Source of the DNA: Paracoccaceae bacterium
Lineage (GTDB): Bacteria; Pseudomonadota; Alphaproteobacteria; Rhodobacterales; Rhodobacteraceae
DNA: 8,989 nucleotides
Assembly (NCBI GenBank): GCA_024304875.1
Contig: JAMWZF010000107.1
Coordinates: forward strand, 1 to 8,989
Reading direction: 5' to 3'
Positions 1 through 5,876 of this stretch are shown one piece after another (the first letter of the stretch is position 1; the number at the start of each line of letters is the position of its first letter). Made by a program: the position numbers and the translations under genes. The notes beneath the pieces are model-generated. The model worked only from the letters and a program-made list of their open reading frames with translations, had not been told where the DNA came from and searched no databases.

Positions 1-420
1 TTTCGCCCCAAATACCTCGGGGGGAGGCCGCAGGCCGGGGGGCAGCGCCCCCCACCCTCGTCGGCCCACGGGCGCCATCAGCTCCACTTCCTCCCCCCCG
101 GTGACGGAAGTGTAGAAACAACTCTGCCGCCCCGTGTGACAGGCCGGTCCGGTCTGGCGCACGACGGCCAGAAGGCAGTCCCGGTCGCAATCGACCCGCA
201 GATCGACAAGCTCCTGCACATGGCCCGAGGTCTCGCCCTTCACCCAGAAAGCCCGGCGCGACCGGCTCCAGTAGGTCACCCGGCCCGTCTCAAGCGTCCG
301 CGCGACGGCCTCGGCGGTCATCCAGGCCATCATCAGCACCTGCCCCGTGGTCTCCTCCTGCGCGATGCAGGGGATCAGGCCGCGGGCATCGTAGACCAGG
401 CTGGCGGGATCGAAGGACAT
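1..420 (-). CDS. hisI: Phosphoribosyl-AMP cyclohydrolase HisI, C-terminus running off the window
   Basis: Catalyses the third step of histidine biosynthesis, hydrolytic opening of the adenine ring of phosphoribosyl-AMP, in the cytoplasm. The 140 visible residues begin MSFDPASLVYDARG and carry the family core: MMAWM (30-34), VTYWSRSR (48-55), WVKGETSGH (59-67), the metal motif DCDRD (77-81) and GPACHTG...SCFY (91-103). Zinc ligands would be C78, C94 and C101, with the 16- and 7-residue spacing of the family; D77, D79 and D81 are the expected magnesium ligands. There is no fused HisE domain in the visible part. The start at 418-420 has AAGGGA 8 nt upstream. The family core ends near residue 115 (ELMAPVG), but the frame stays open through residues 120-140, which are encoded by a palindromic GC-rich repeat, to the window edge. 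The gene is divergent from the scaffold gene at 489. Identity is secure; the C-terminus is not. Confidence 0.95.
   Translation of the reverse strand, partial: MSFDPASLVYDARGLIPCIAQEETTGQVLMMAWMTAEAVARTLETGRVTYWSRSRRAFWVKGETSGHVQELVDLRVDCDRDCLLAVVRQTGPACHTGRQSCFYTSVTGGEEVELMAPVGRRGWGALPPGLRPPPEVFGAK
13..54. repeat. GC-rich palindromic repeat overlapping the 3' end of the hisI frame
   Basis: Two adjacent hairpins are visible: GGGGGGC (37-43) pairs with GCCCCCC (47-53) around an AGC loop, and GGCC-GCA-GGCC (27-37) forms a second small stem, flanked by a CCCCAAATACCTC block at 7-18. From memory, similar elements (runs of G and C around CTGCGGCC, followed by a GTATTTGGGGC-like block) are scattered between genes in Rhodobacteraceae genomes. 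I cannot confirm this from a single copy. It could also act as a 3'-end or terminator-like hairpin. It is unusual in lying inside an open reading frame here. Confidence 0.5.
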
Positions 421-433
421 GGGGGCATTCCCT

Positions 434-461
434 TTGCAACGGCGGCGCGTCCGCCTATCTA
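434..461 (+). promoter_or_regulatory. Candidate sigma-70 type promoter for the IscU-like gene
   Basis: TTGCAA at 434-439 and TATCTA at 456-461 are separated by 16 bp and would place a transcription start near 468, about 20 nt before the ATG at 489. The gene then has GAGGA (477-481) 7 nt before the ATG. The region between the divergent hisI and scaffold starts is only 68 bp, so it must hold both promoters. Assigned by eye only. Confidence 0.45.
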
Positions 462-488
462 GGGGGGAAGCCGCGCGAGGACAATCCG

Positions 489-932
489 ATGCCCGATTCA
501 GACCTGATCAGCCTCTATTCCTCGCGGATCCTCGCCCTGACGACGGACATCCCGCATCTCGGACGGCTCGAGGCACCGGATGTCAGCGTCAAGAAGCGCT
601 CGCCCCTCTGCGGCTCCACCGTGACCGTGGATCTCAAGGTGCGCGACGGCGTCATCACCGACTACGCCCAGGACGTGAAGGCCTGCGCCCTCGGCCAGGC
701 CAGCGCGGCCATCCTCGGCCAGTCGGTCATCGGCCGGACGCGGGACGAGATCGAGACGGGCCGCGCCCAGCTGCGCGCCATGCTCAAGGACGGCGGGCCG
801 GTGCCGGATGCGCCTTTCGACGGGCTCGAGGTGCTGAAACCAGCCGCCGACTTCCGCAACCGGCACGCCTCGATCCTGCTGGCCTTCGACGCCACCGCAG
901 AGGCGATGGCCGAGGCCGAAACGGCGGCCTAA
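489..932 (+). CDS. IscU/NifU-like iron-sulfur cluster scaffold-family protein lacking the third cysteine
   Basis: A 147-residue protein of the NifU N-terminal/IscU/SufU fold, a family that assembles or transfers Fe-S clusters in the cytoplasm. Recognisable blocks are KKRSPLCGS (35-43), the VKACALGQAS motif (63-72), a conserved IGRTRDEIE helix (81-89), LRAMLKDGG (96-103) and the NRHASILL block (124-131). Cysteines C41 and C66 occupy the first two ligand positions. The third, normally Cys in an R-x-K-C-A context, is serine (S128), and the Asp that usually follows the first CG is also serine (S43). It may therefore bind clusters differently or serve another role such as carrier or regulator. Start chosen at 489: GAGGA lies 7 nt upstream and the frame begins just after the promoter. 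It is divergent from hisI and is followed by a terminator facing the opposite way. Family is certain; biochemical role is inferred. Confidence 0.88.
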   Translation: MPDSDLISLYSSRILALTTDIPHLGRLEAPDVSVKKRSPLCGSTVTVDLKVRDGVITDYAQDVKACALGQASAAILGQSVIGRTRDEIETGRAQLRAMLKDGGPVPDAPFDGLEVLKPAADFRNRHASILLAFDATAEAMAEAETAA

Positions 933-940
933 TCCCCCCG

Positions 941-982
941 AAAAGAAAAAACCGCCGCACATCCGGGCGGGATGGCGGCGGT
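941..982 (-). terminator. Strong rho-independent terminator for the minus-strand small-gene unit
   Basis: Read on the minus strand, ACCGCCGC (plus 951-958) and GCGGCGGT (975-982) form 8 bp, continued by CATCC/GGATG (960-964/970-974) with one bulged A at 959 and a GGGCG loop. The hairpin is followed directly by TTTTTTCTTTT (plus 951-941). There is no T tract on the plus side, so it terminates transcription arriving from the direction of the 40-codon gene, not from the scaffold gene that ends at 932. Confidence 0.85.
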
Positions 983-1151
983 CAGTGAAAGCACTTCCCC
1001 ATGTGGGACCCGGGACCTGTCGGCACCGTCGGGGGGAGGCAGACCCCCGGGATGCGGATCCCTCCCCCGGGACAGGTGGGGCGGGATCGGGCCGGCCTGC
1101 TGGGGGCAGGAACCGGAAAGGACAGGCCCGGCACGGGCGTGCAGGCAGAAC
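983..1151 (-). other. Structured GC-rich 3' region (candidate 3' UTR or small RNA) between the 40-codon gene and its terminator
   Basis: No convincing coding sequence is seen on either strand. A long hairpin is present: ACCTGTC (1015-1021) pairs with GACAGGT (1071-1077), enclosing GGGGGAGG (1032-1039) paired with CCTCCCCC (1061-1068). A second structure has CGGGCC (1088-1093) against GGCCCG (1125-1130), enclosing CCTGC/GCAGG (1096-1100/1106-1110). Because the terminator at 941-982 faces the minus strand, this stretch should be the 3' part of the small-gene transcript or a separate sRNA. I saw no signature of the SRP RNA apical loop, tmRNA or RNase P RNA. High GC makes chance pairing easy, so confidence in a specific RNA is limited. 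Confidence 0.4.
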
Positions 1152-1274
1152 TCAGAGCAATCCGGGCAGGGACAGTCCGACACAGAGGATCGCGAAGACC
1201 GAGAGGGCGCCGACGGCATCGGCCAGAAGGGTGCCCTGGGACCGGATCACCGCGTCTTTGAGGTCCTGTGCCAT
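1152..1274 (-). CDS. Small hydrophobic single-pass membrane peptide (40 aa), probably SOS-controlled
   Basis: Not a named family to me. The product has a short charged amphipathic N-terminus (MAQDLKDAVIRSQG, 1-14) followed by one predicted membrane segment, about residues 15-40, that runs to the C-terminus (ending in SLPGLL) and contains a single Cys (C31). Start evidence: GAGGAG (plus 1283-1288) lies 8 nt before the ATG at 1272-1274. The frame stays open upstream to 1400, but that extension would put the LexA box inside the coding region and has no comparable ribosome binding site. It follows recG by 118 bp on the same strand, with a GTTC-N7-GTTC box 64 nt before the start, and is followed by a structured region and a strong terminator. 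By context it could be an SOS-induced inner-membrane peptide such as a division inhibitor (compare Caulobacter SidA) or a depolarising toxin (compare TisB). That function is inference only. Confidence 0.72.
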   Translation of the reverse strand: MAQDLKDAVIRSQGTLLADAVGALSVFAILCVGLSLPGLL

Positions 1275-1338
1275 GTCGTTGTCTCCTCGGCTTCGCTCTC
1301 TGTTGCTTCTTTGTTCCAGAATATGACTCACCTGTAAA

Positions 1339-1353
1339 GAACTTTGTGAGAAC
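1339..1353 (-). promoter_or_regulatory. LexA (SOS) box, alphaproteobacterial type GTTC-N7-GTTC
   Basis: On the minus strand the site reads GTTCTCACAAAGTTC, an exact match to GTTC-N7-GTTC, the direct-repeat LexA operator known from Rhodobacter, Rhizobium and Caulobacter. A third GTTC lies just upstream (plus 1360-1363), with 6 bp between it and the next repeat. The box sits in the 118-bp gap between the recG stop and the 40-codon gene, 64 nt before that gene's ATG, the usual position for an operator controlling it. A core promoter could not be assigned with confidence; TTGTTC (plus 1360-1365) and TATTCT (1318-1323) are possible but badly spaced elements. Confidence 0.72.
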
Positions 1354-1392
1354 ATTTGAGAACAAAATGGTCGGCCACCTGTCGCCCGCCTG

Positions 1393-3483
1393 TTAACCAA
1401 TTGAAATCAGACGGATCGCACGATCCTGTTCCATGAGCCGAAGCAGAACGCGGGCCGCCTCTCCCCGGGGCGTCGTCAGCGCCGGATCGTCCGAGAGCAG
1501 CTTGCGCGCGTCGTCCAGCGCGACCGCCATCAGCCCGGCCTGCCGTTCGAGGTCGGCGATGCGGAACCGGGGCAGCCCGGACTGGGCGGTGCCGATCACA
1601 TCCCCGGCCCCGCGCATGGAAAGGTCCTCTTCCGCGATCCGGAAGCCGTCCTCCGTCTCCCGCAGGATCTCCAGCCTCCGGCGGCCGCCCTCGGTCAGCG
1701 GCGGCTGGTACATGAGCAGGCACGTGGACTGTGCCGACCCGCGTCCCACCCGGCCGCGCAGCTGGTGCAACTGGGCCAGGCCGAAACTCTCGGCCCGCTC
1801 GATCACCATGATCGTGGCGTTAGGCACATTGACCCCGACCTCGATCACGGTGGTCGCCACCAGAACCGCCGTTTCCCCGGCCACGAAGCGGGCCATGGCG
1901 GCGTCCTTCTGCTCGGGCGGCATCTGTCCGTGGACAAGACCGACGGCATCGTCGCCAAGGGCCGCACGCAGACGCTTGAACCGCTCTTCCGCCGCCGTCA
2001 GGTCGCTGACCTCGCTTTCGTCCACCAGCGGGCAGACCCAGTAGGCCTGCCGGCCCTCGGCCACGGATTTGCGCAGCCGCTCCACGACCTCGTCGATCCG
2101 GCCCGCCGTCACCAGAGCGGTCGAAATCGGTTTCCGGCCCGGCGGCTTCTCGTCGAGCACGCTCACGTCCATGTCGCCGTATTGCGCAAGGGACAGGGAC
2201 CGCGGGATCGGCGTCGCGGTCATCACCAGCACGTCCACCCCATCTCCCTTCGCCGCCAGCTCCATCCGCTGGGCCACGCCGAAGCGGTGCTGTTCGTCCA
2301 CCACCGACAGGCGCAGGTCGGCGAAATGTACGTCGGCCTGGAAGACGGCGTGGGTGCCGACGAGGATCTTGATTTCCCCGGCCTTCAGCGCCGCCAGTTT
2401 CGCTGCGCGCACCGCTCCCTTGTCCCGCCCCGTCAGGATCTCGAGCCGCACTCCCGCCGCCTCGGCCAGTGGCGCGAGGCCCTCGAGGTGCTGACGGGCA
2501 AGGATCTCGGTCGGGGCCATCATCACCCCCTGCCCGCCCGCCTCGACCGCGATCAAGAGGGCCATCAGGGCCACCAGCGTCTTGCCCGCGCCCACGTCGC
2601 CCTGCAGCAGGCGGTTCATTCGCCGGGGCGCGGCCAGGTCGGCGGCGATCTCGGCAATCGCGCGGGTCTGGGCGCCGGTGGGGGCATAGGGGAGCGAGGC
2701 AAGGACCTTGCCCTGCAGCGTCCCGGTGCCCACGGTGGCGCGGCCCCGCAGCGCACGCGTCCGCGACCGGGCCAGGGCAAGGGTCAATTGATGTGCCAGC
2801 AGCTCGTCATAGGCCAGCCGGACCCGCGCCGGGGCCGTCGACGCGAGGTCCGCCGGTCCGCCCGGCGCATGAGCCTGGGCCAGGGCGTCCCGCCACCGCG
2901 GCCAGCCTTCGCGGGCCATCAGTCCGGGGTCGATCCACTCCGCCAGGTCCGGCGCCATGCCAAGGGCCGATGCCGCCGCCTTCGCCATCGTCTTCTGTGC
3001 GACGCCCCCGTGCTGGACGTAGGTCGGCTCGAACGCCGGGATCTCGGCAGCCTCGGCGGGGGACAGGATGTGGTCGGGATGCGCCATCTGGGCCATGCCG
3101 TCGAACAGCTCGACCCGGCCCGAGACGAGGCGCCGCTGGCCGGTGGGCAACATCCGGCGCAGCCAGTCGGCCCGGGCGTGGAAGAAGACGAGGGTGAACT
3201 CGGTCCCCGCATCCCGCACGAAGACCCGGTAGGGCCGCCCGCGGGACGACGGCGGATGATGGGCGCCGATCTCGACCTCGACGGTGCAGGTGGCCGGCGG
3301 CGTAACCTCGCGGACCGACGCGCGACGCGACCGGTCGACACCGCCGTACGGCAGGGTGAAAAGCAGGTCCCGCGGTCTCGCGATCCCGGCCTTGGCGAGC
3401 GCCTGCGCCAGCTTCGGGCCGATGCCCTCCAGGCTGTCGAGTGGCCCGAAGAGGGGCCAGAGGGCTTCGGGCCGCCCGGTCAT
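1393..3483 (-). CDS. recG: ATP-dependent DNA helicase RecG
   Basis: A branched-DNA helicase that remodels stalled replication forks and recombination intermediates on the nucleoid. The 696 residues match the usual family length (about 690-700). An N-terminal HhH-like stretch (SLEGIGPKLAQAL, 17-29) is followed by the OB/wedge domain (roughly 60-150). Helicase domain 1 carries Walker A GDVGAGKT (295-302), APTEILARQH (323-332), DEQHRFGV (396-403) and MTATPIPR (421-428). Domain 2 carries VHGQM (517-521), ATTVIEVGVNVPNA (543-556) and QLRGRVGRG (574-582), then the RecG C-terminal block LSMRGAGDVIGTAQSG (621-636). Start chosen at the ATG 3481-3483, which overlaps the ligA stop as ATGA; a longer frame back to 4044 would run antiphase through ligA. 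With no strong SD of its own, recG is probably translated by coupling to ligA. All key motifs are intact. Confidence 0.97.
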   Translation of the reverse strand: MTGRPEALWPLFGPLDSLEGIGPKLAQALAKAGIARPRDLLFTLPYGGVDRSRRASVREVTPPATCTVEVEIGAHHPPSSRGRPYRVFVRDAGTEFTLVFFHARADWLRRMLPTGQRRLVSGRVELFDGMAQMAHPDHILSPAEAAEIPAFEPTYVQHGGVAQKTMAKAAASALGMAPDLAEWIDPGLMAREGWPRWRDALAQAHAPGGPADLASTAPARVRLAYDELLAHQLTLALARSRTRALRGRATVGTGTLQGKVLASLPYAPTGAQTRAIAEIAADLAAPRRMNRLLQGDVGAGKTLVALMALLIAVEAGGQGVMMAPTEILARQHLEGLAPLAEAAGVRLEILTGRDKGAVRAAKLAALKAGEIKILVGTHAVFQADVHFADLRLSVVDEQHRFGVAQRMELAAKGDGVDVLVMTATPIPRSLSLAQYGDMDVSVLDEKPPGRKPISTALVTAGRIDEVVERLRKSVAEGRQAYWVCPLVDESEVSDLTAAEERFKRLRAALGDDAVGLVHGQMPPEQKDAAMARFVAGETAVLVATTVIEVGVNVPNATIMVIERAESFGLAQLHQLRGRVGRGSAQSTCLLMYQPPLTEGGRRRLEILRETEDGFRIAEEDLSMRGAGDVIGTAQSGLPRFRIADLERQAGLMAVALDDARKLLSDDPALTTPRGEAARVLLRLMEQDRAIRLISIG

Positions 3484-5732
3484 CGGCCGCCGATCAGCTC
3501 CAGCCAGCCGTCCTCGTCGATCGTCTCGATGCCAAGCTCGGCCGCCTTCGTCGCCTTGGACCCGGCCCCGGGGCCTGCGACCAGAAGGTCGGTCTTCGCG
3601 CTGACCGAGCCCGAGACCTTGGCCCCCAGCGCCTCGGCCCGCGCCTTGGCCTCGGCCCGGGTCATCTTCTCCAGGGTGCCGGTGAAGACCACGGTCTTGC
3701 CCGCAACGGGGCTGTTCGTGGCCTGCGCCTCCGGGGCGACCGGTGTCAGATGTGCCACCAGCCGGTCCATCGCCGCCCGTTCCTCGGGATTGGCGAAGGC
3801 GTCCGACAGGGACAGGGCCAGGGTCGGCCCGATCCCGTCGGTGCCGATCAGGTCGGCCCAGGCCTCCCCGGCCTCCTCTGGAACCGCGTGCTCGGCCATC
3901 GCCTTCGCACGCGCCTCGGCCAGCCGCGCCCGGCGCCCTTCGTCCGCGGCGGCCTCCCGCTCCGCCTCGGCCGCGAGATCGGCGGCGCGGTGCGCCTCTG
4001 CCGCCGGGCGGGCGGTGTCCAGCGCCTGCGTCATCGCCTCCCAACTGCCGTAATGGCGCGCGAGGTCCTTGGCCGCGACCTCGCCCGCATGTCGAATCCC
4101 CAGGCCGAAGATCAGCCGTTCCAGCGCGATCTCGCGCCGCTCGTCGATGGCGCGAAAGAGGTTGCCGGCGCTCGTCTCGCCCCAGCCGTCCCGGTTCGCC
4201 AGCTTGGTCAGGTTATCCGCGTCCCTTTGCCGGAGGGTGAAGATGTCCGAAGGTTCCTTCACGGGCAGCTGGTCGTCCTCGTAGAAGGCCTCGACCTGCT
4301 TGGCCCCCAGACCCTCTATGTCGAAGGCGGCGCGGGAGACGAAATGCTTCAGTTTCTCCACCGCCTGCGCCGGGCAGATCAGCCCCCCGGTGCAGCGGCG
4401 CACGGCGTCGCCTTCCTCGCGCACCGCCTCCGAGCCGCATTCCGGACAGGTCTCCGGGAACGCGAAGGGCGCAGCATCCTTCGGCCGCTTGGACAGGTCC
4501 ACGTCGGCGACCTTGGGAATGACGTCCCCGGCGCGGTAGACCTGCACCCAGTCGCCGATGCGGATGTCCTTGCCGCCCCGGATTTCCGAGCCGTCGGCGC
4601 CGCGGCCGGCGATGTAATCCTCGTTGTGCAGGGTCGCGTTCGACACGACGACCCCGCCCACCGTCACCGGCGCCAGCCGCGCCACGGGTGACAGCGCGCC
4701 GGTCCGGCCCACCTGGATGTCGATCGCCTCGAGCCTCGTCCAGGCCAGTTCGGCCGGGAACTTGTGCGCGATCGCCCAGCGGGGCGTGGTCGACCGGAAC
4801 CCCAGCCGTCCCTGAAGCGCAAGGTCGTTCACCTTGTAGACCACGCCGTCGATGTCATAGCCGAGCGTCGCGCGGGCCTGTTCGATCTCGGCGTAGTGCG
4901 CGAGCAGCGCCTCGGGACCTTCGCAGAGGCGGGTCAGCGGATTGGTGCGGAACCCCAGATCCGCAAGGCGCTCGATGGCAGCCATCTGGGTCTCGGCCAG
5001 CGGCGCCGAGGTCTCGCCCCAGGCGTAGGCGAAGAACCGCAGCGGCCGGGCGGCGGTGATGGCGGGGTCGAGCTGGCGCAACGATCCGGCGGCGGCGTTG
5101 CGCGGGTTGGCGAAGGTCTTGGCCCCGGCCTCCGCCTGCCTCTCGTTCAGGGCGGCGAAATCGGCGTGGCTCATGTAGACCTCGCCCCGGACCTCCAGCA
5201 CCTCGGGCGCGCCGGTCAGGCGCTCGGGGATGTCGTCGATGGTGCGGGCGTTGGCGGTCACGTTCTCGCCGACCGCGCCGTCGCCCCGGGTGGCGGCATG
5301 GACGATCGCGCCGCCTTCATAGCGGATCGTCAGGCTGAGGCCGTCGATTTTCGGCTCGCCGGTATAGGCCAGCGGGCCGTCCTGGCCGAGGTACTTGCGG
5401 ACGGAGCGGTCGAACTCGGTGACGTCCGCGTCGTCGAAGGCATTGCCGAGGGACAGCATCCGGACAGCGTGGGTGATCTTCCCGAAGCCCTCCGAGGGCG
5501 CGGCGCCGACCATATCGGTGGGACTGTCGGAGCGCTTGAGGTGGGGAAAGCGGGCCTCGATCGCGGCGTTGCGCCGCTTCATCGCGTCGTAGTCGGCATC
5601 GCTGATCTCGGGCGCGTCCGCGGCGTGGTAGGCCTGGTTCGCGGCGGAGAGCGCATCGGCAAGGCGGTCGAGTTCGGCCCGCGCCTGCGCCTCGTCCAGC
5701 GCCTCCACATCGATGGTCTCGGGGTCCGCCAT
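3480..5732 (-). CDS. ligA: NAD+-dependent DNA ligase LigA with an alanine-rich insertion
   Basis: Seals nicks in duplex DNA using NAD+, joining Okazaki fragments and completing repair. In the 750 residues the order is: Ia domain (about 10-75), adenylation domain with EPKIDGLSL (126-134; K128 adenylated), TRGDG (148-152), GYDIDGVVYK (291-300) and HKFPA (323-327), an OB fold, a four-cysteine zinc finger (C429, C432, C447, C453), helix-hairpin-helix repeats (about 470-650) and a BRCT domain (about 675-750). Typical bacterial LigA is near 670 residues. Much of the excess is an Ala/Glu/Arg-rich, probably helical stretch at about 570-622 inside the HhH region. Start at the ATG 5730-5732 is supported by AGGAGG 5 nt upstream; an upstream ATG (5763-5765) lacks an SD. 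It leads a ligA-recG operon with a 4-nt overlap, separated from ctrA by a terminator. Confidence 0.97.
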   Translation of the reverse strand: MADPETIDVEALDEAQARAELDRLADALSAANQAYHAADAPEISDADYDAMKRRNAAIEARFPHLKRSDSPTDMVGAAPSEGFGKITHAVRMLSLGNAFDDADVTEFDRSVRKYLGQDGPLAYTGEPKIDGLSLTIRYEGGAIVHAATRGDGAVGENVTANARTIDDIPERLTGAPEVLEVRGEVYMSHADFAALNERQAEAGAKTFANPRNAAAGSLRQLDPAITAARPLRFFAYAWGETSAPLAETQMAAIERLADLGFRTNPLTRLCEGPEALLAHYAEIEQARATLGYDIDGVVYKVNDLALQGRLGFRSTTPRWAIAHKFPAELAWTRLEAIDIQVGRTGALSPVARLAPVTVGGVVVSNATLHNEDYIAGRGADGSEIRGGKDIRIGDWVQVYRAGDVIPKVADVDLSKRPKDAAPFAFPETCPECGSEAVREEGDAVRRCTGGLICPAQAVEKLKHFVSRAAFDIEGLGAKQVEAFYEDDQLPVKEPSDIFTLRQRDADNLTKLANRDGWGETSAGNLFRAIDERREIALERLIFGLGIRHAGEVAAKDLARHYGSWEAMTQALDTARPAAEAHRAADLAAEAEREAAADEGRRARLAEARAKAMAEHAVPEEAGEAWADLIGTDGIGPTLALSLSDAFANPEERAAMDRLVAHLTPVAPEAQATNSPVAGKTVVFTGTLEKMTRAEAKARAEALGAKVSGSVSAKTDLLVAGPGAGSKATKAAELGIETIDEDGWLELIGGR

Positions 5733-5825
5733 CACCGCCTCCTGCCTGCCTCGGGCCTCGGTCAACTGTTAGGCGCCGTGCTGCCGGGGGTCCAGTGGGC
5801 AGGCGCAGCCCGGTCTCGAAAGCAG

Positions 5826-5846
5826 AAAACCCGGCCGATGGCCGGG
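5826..5846 (-). terminator. Rho-independent terminator after ctrA
   Basis: On the minus strand CCCGGCC (plus 5840-5846) and GGCCGGG (5830-5836) form a 7-bp GC stem with a 3-nt loop, followed by TTTTCTGCTTT. It lies 31 nt after the ctrA stop and before the ligA start, so ctrA and ligA are probably separate transcription units. No clear promoter for ligA was recognised in the roughly 90 bp between this hairpin and its ATG. Confidence 0.8.
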
Positions 5847-5876
5847 CCTTCCGCGGGAGAAACGGAAACGAGAGGA

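Noticed and set aside
136..462. Plus-strand frame opposite hisI
   Set aside because: Antisense shadow of a gene with all family motifs.
985..1150. SRP RNA, tmRNA or RNase P RNA in the GC-rich structured gap
   Set aside because: None of the conserved core sequences of these RNAs is visible on either strand; only generic stems are seen.
1275..1400. Longer start for the 40-codon membrane peptide gene at 1400
   Set aside because: It would place the LexA box and spacer inside the coding region and has no good SD, whereas the internal ATG has GAGGAG at 8 nt.
3484..4044. N-terminal extension of the recG frame to 4044
   Set aside because: It overlaps ligA in another frame of the same strand, is rich in Gly/Arg of shadow type, and RecG reaches normal length from the ATG at 3483.
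1765..4053. 762-codon open frame on the plus strand opposite recG and ligA
   Set aside because: Antisense shadow frame typical of very GC-rich DNA: low-complexity composition, no domain recognised, and it covers two certain genes.
5733..5765. Upstream ATG for ligA at 5765
   Set aside because: No ribosome binding site; the AGGAGG at 5 nt before 5732 decides the start.
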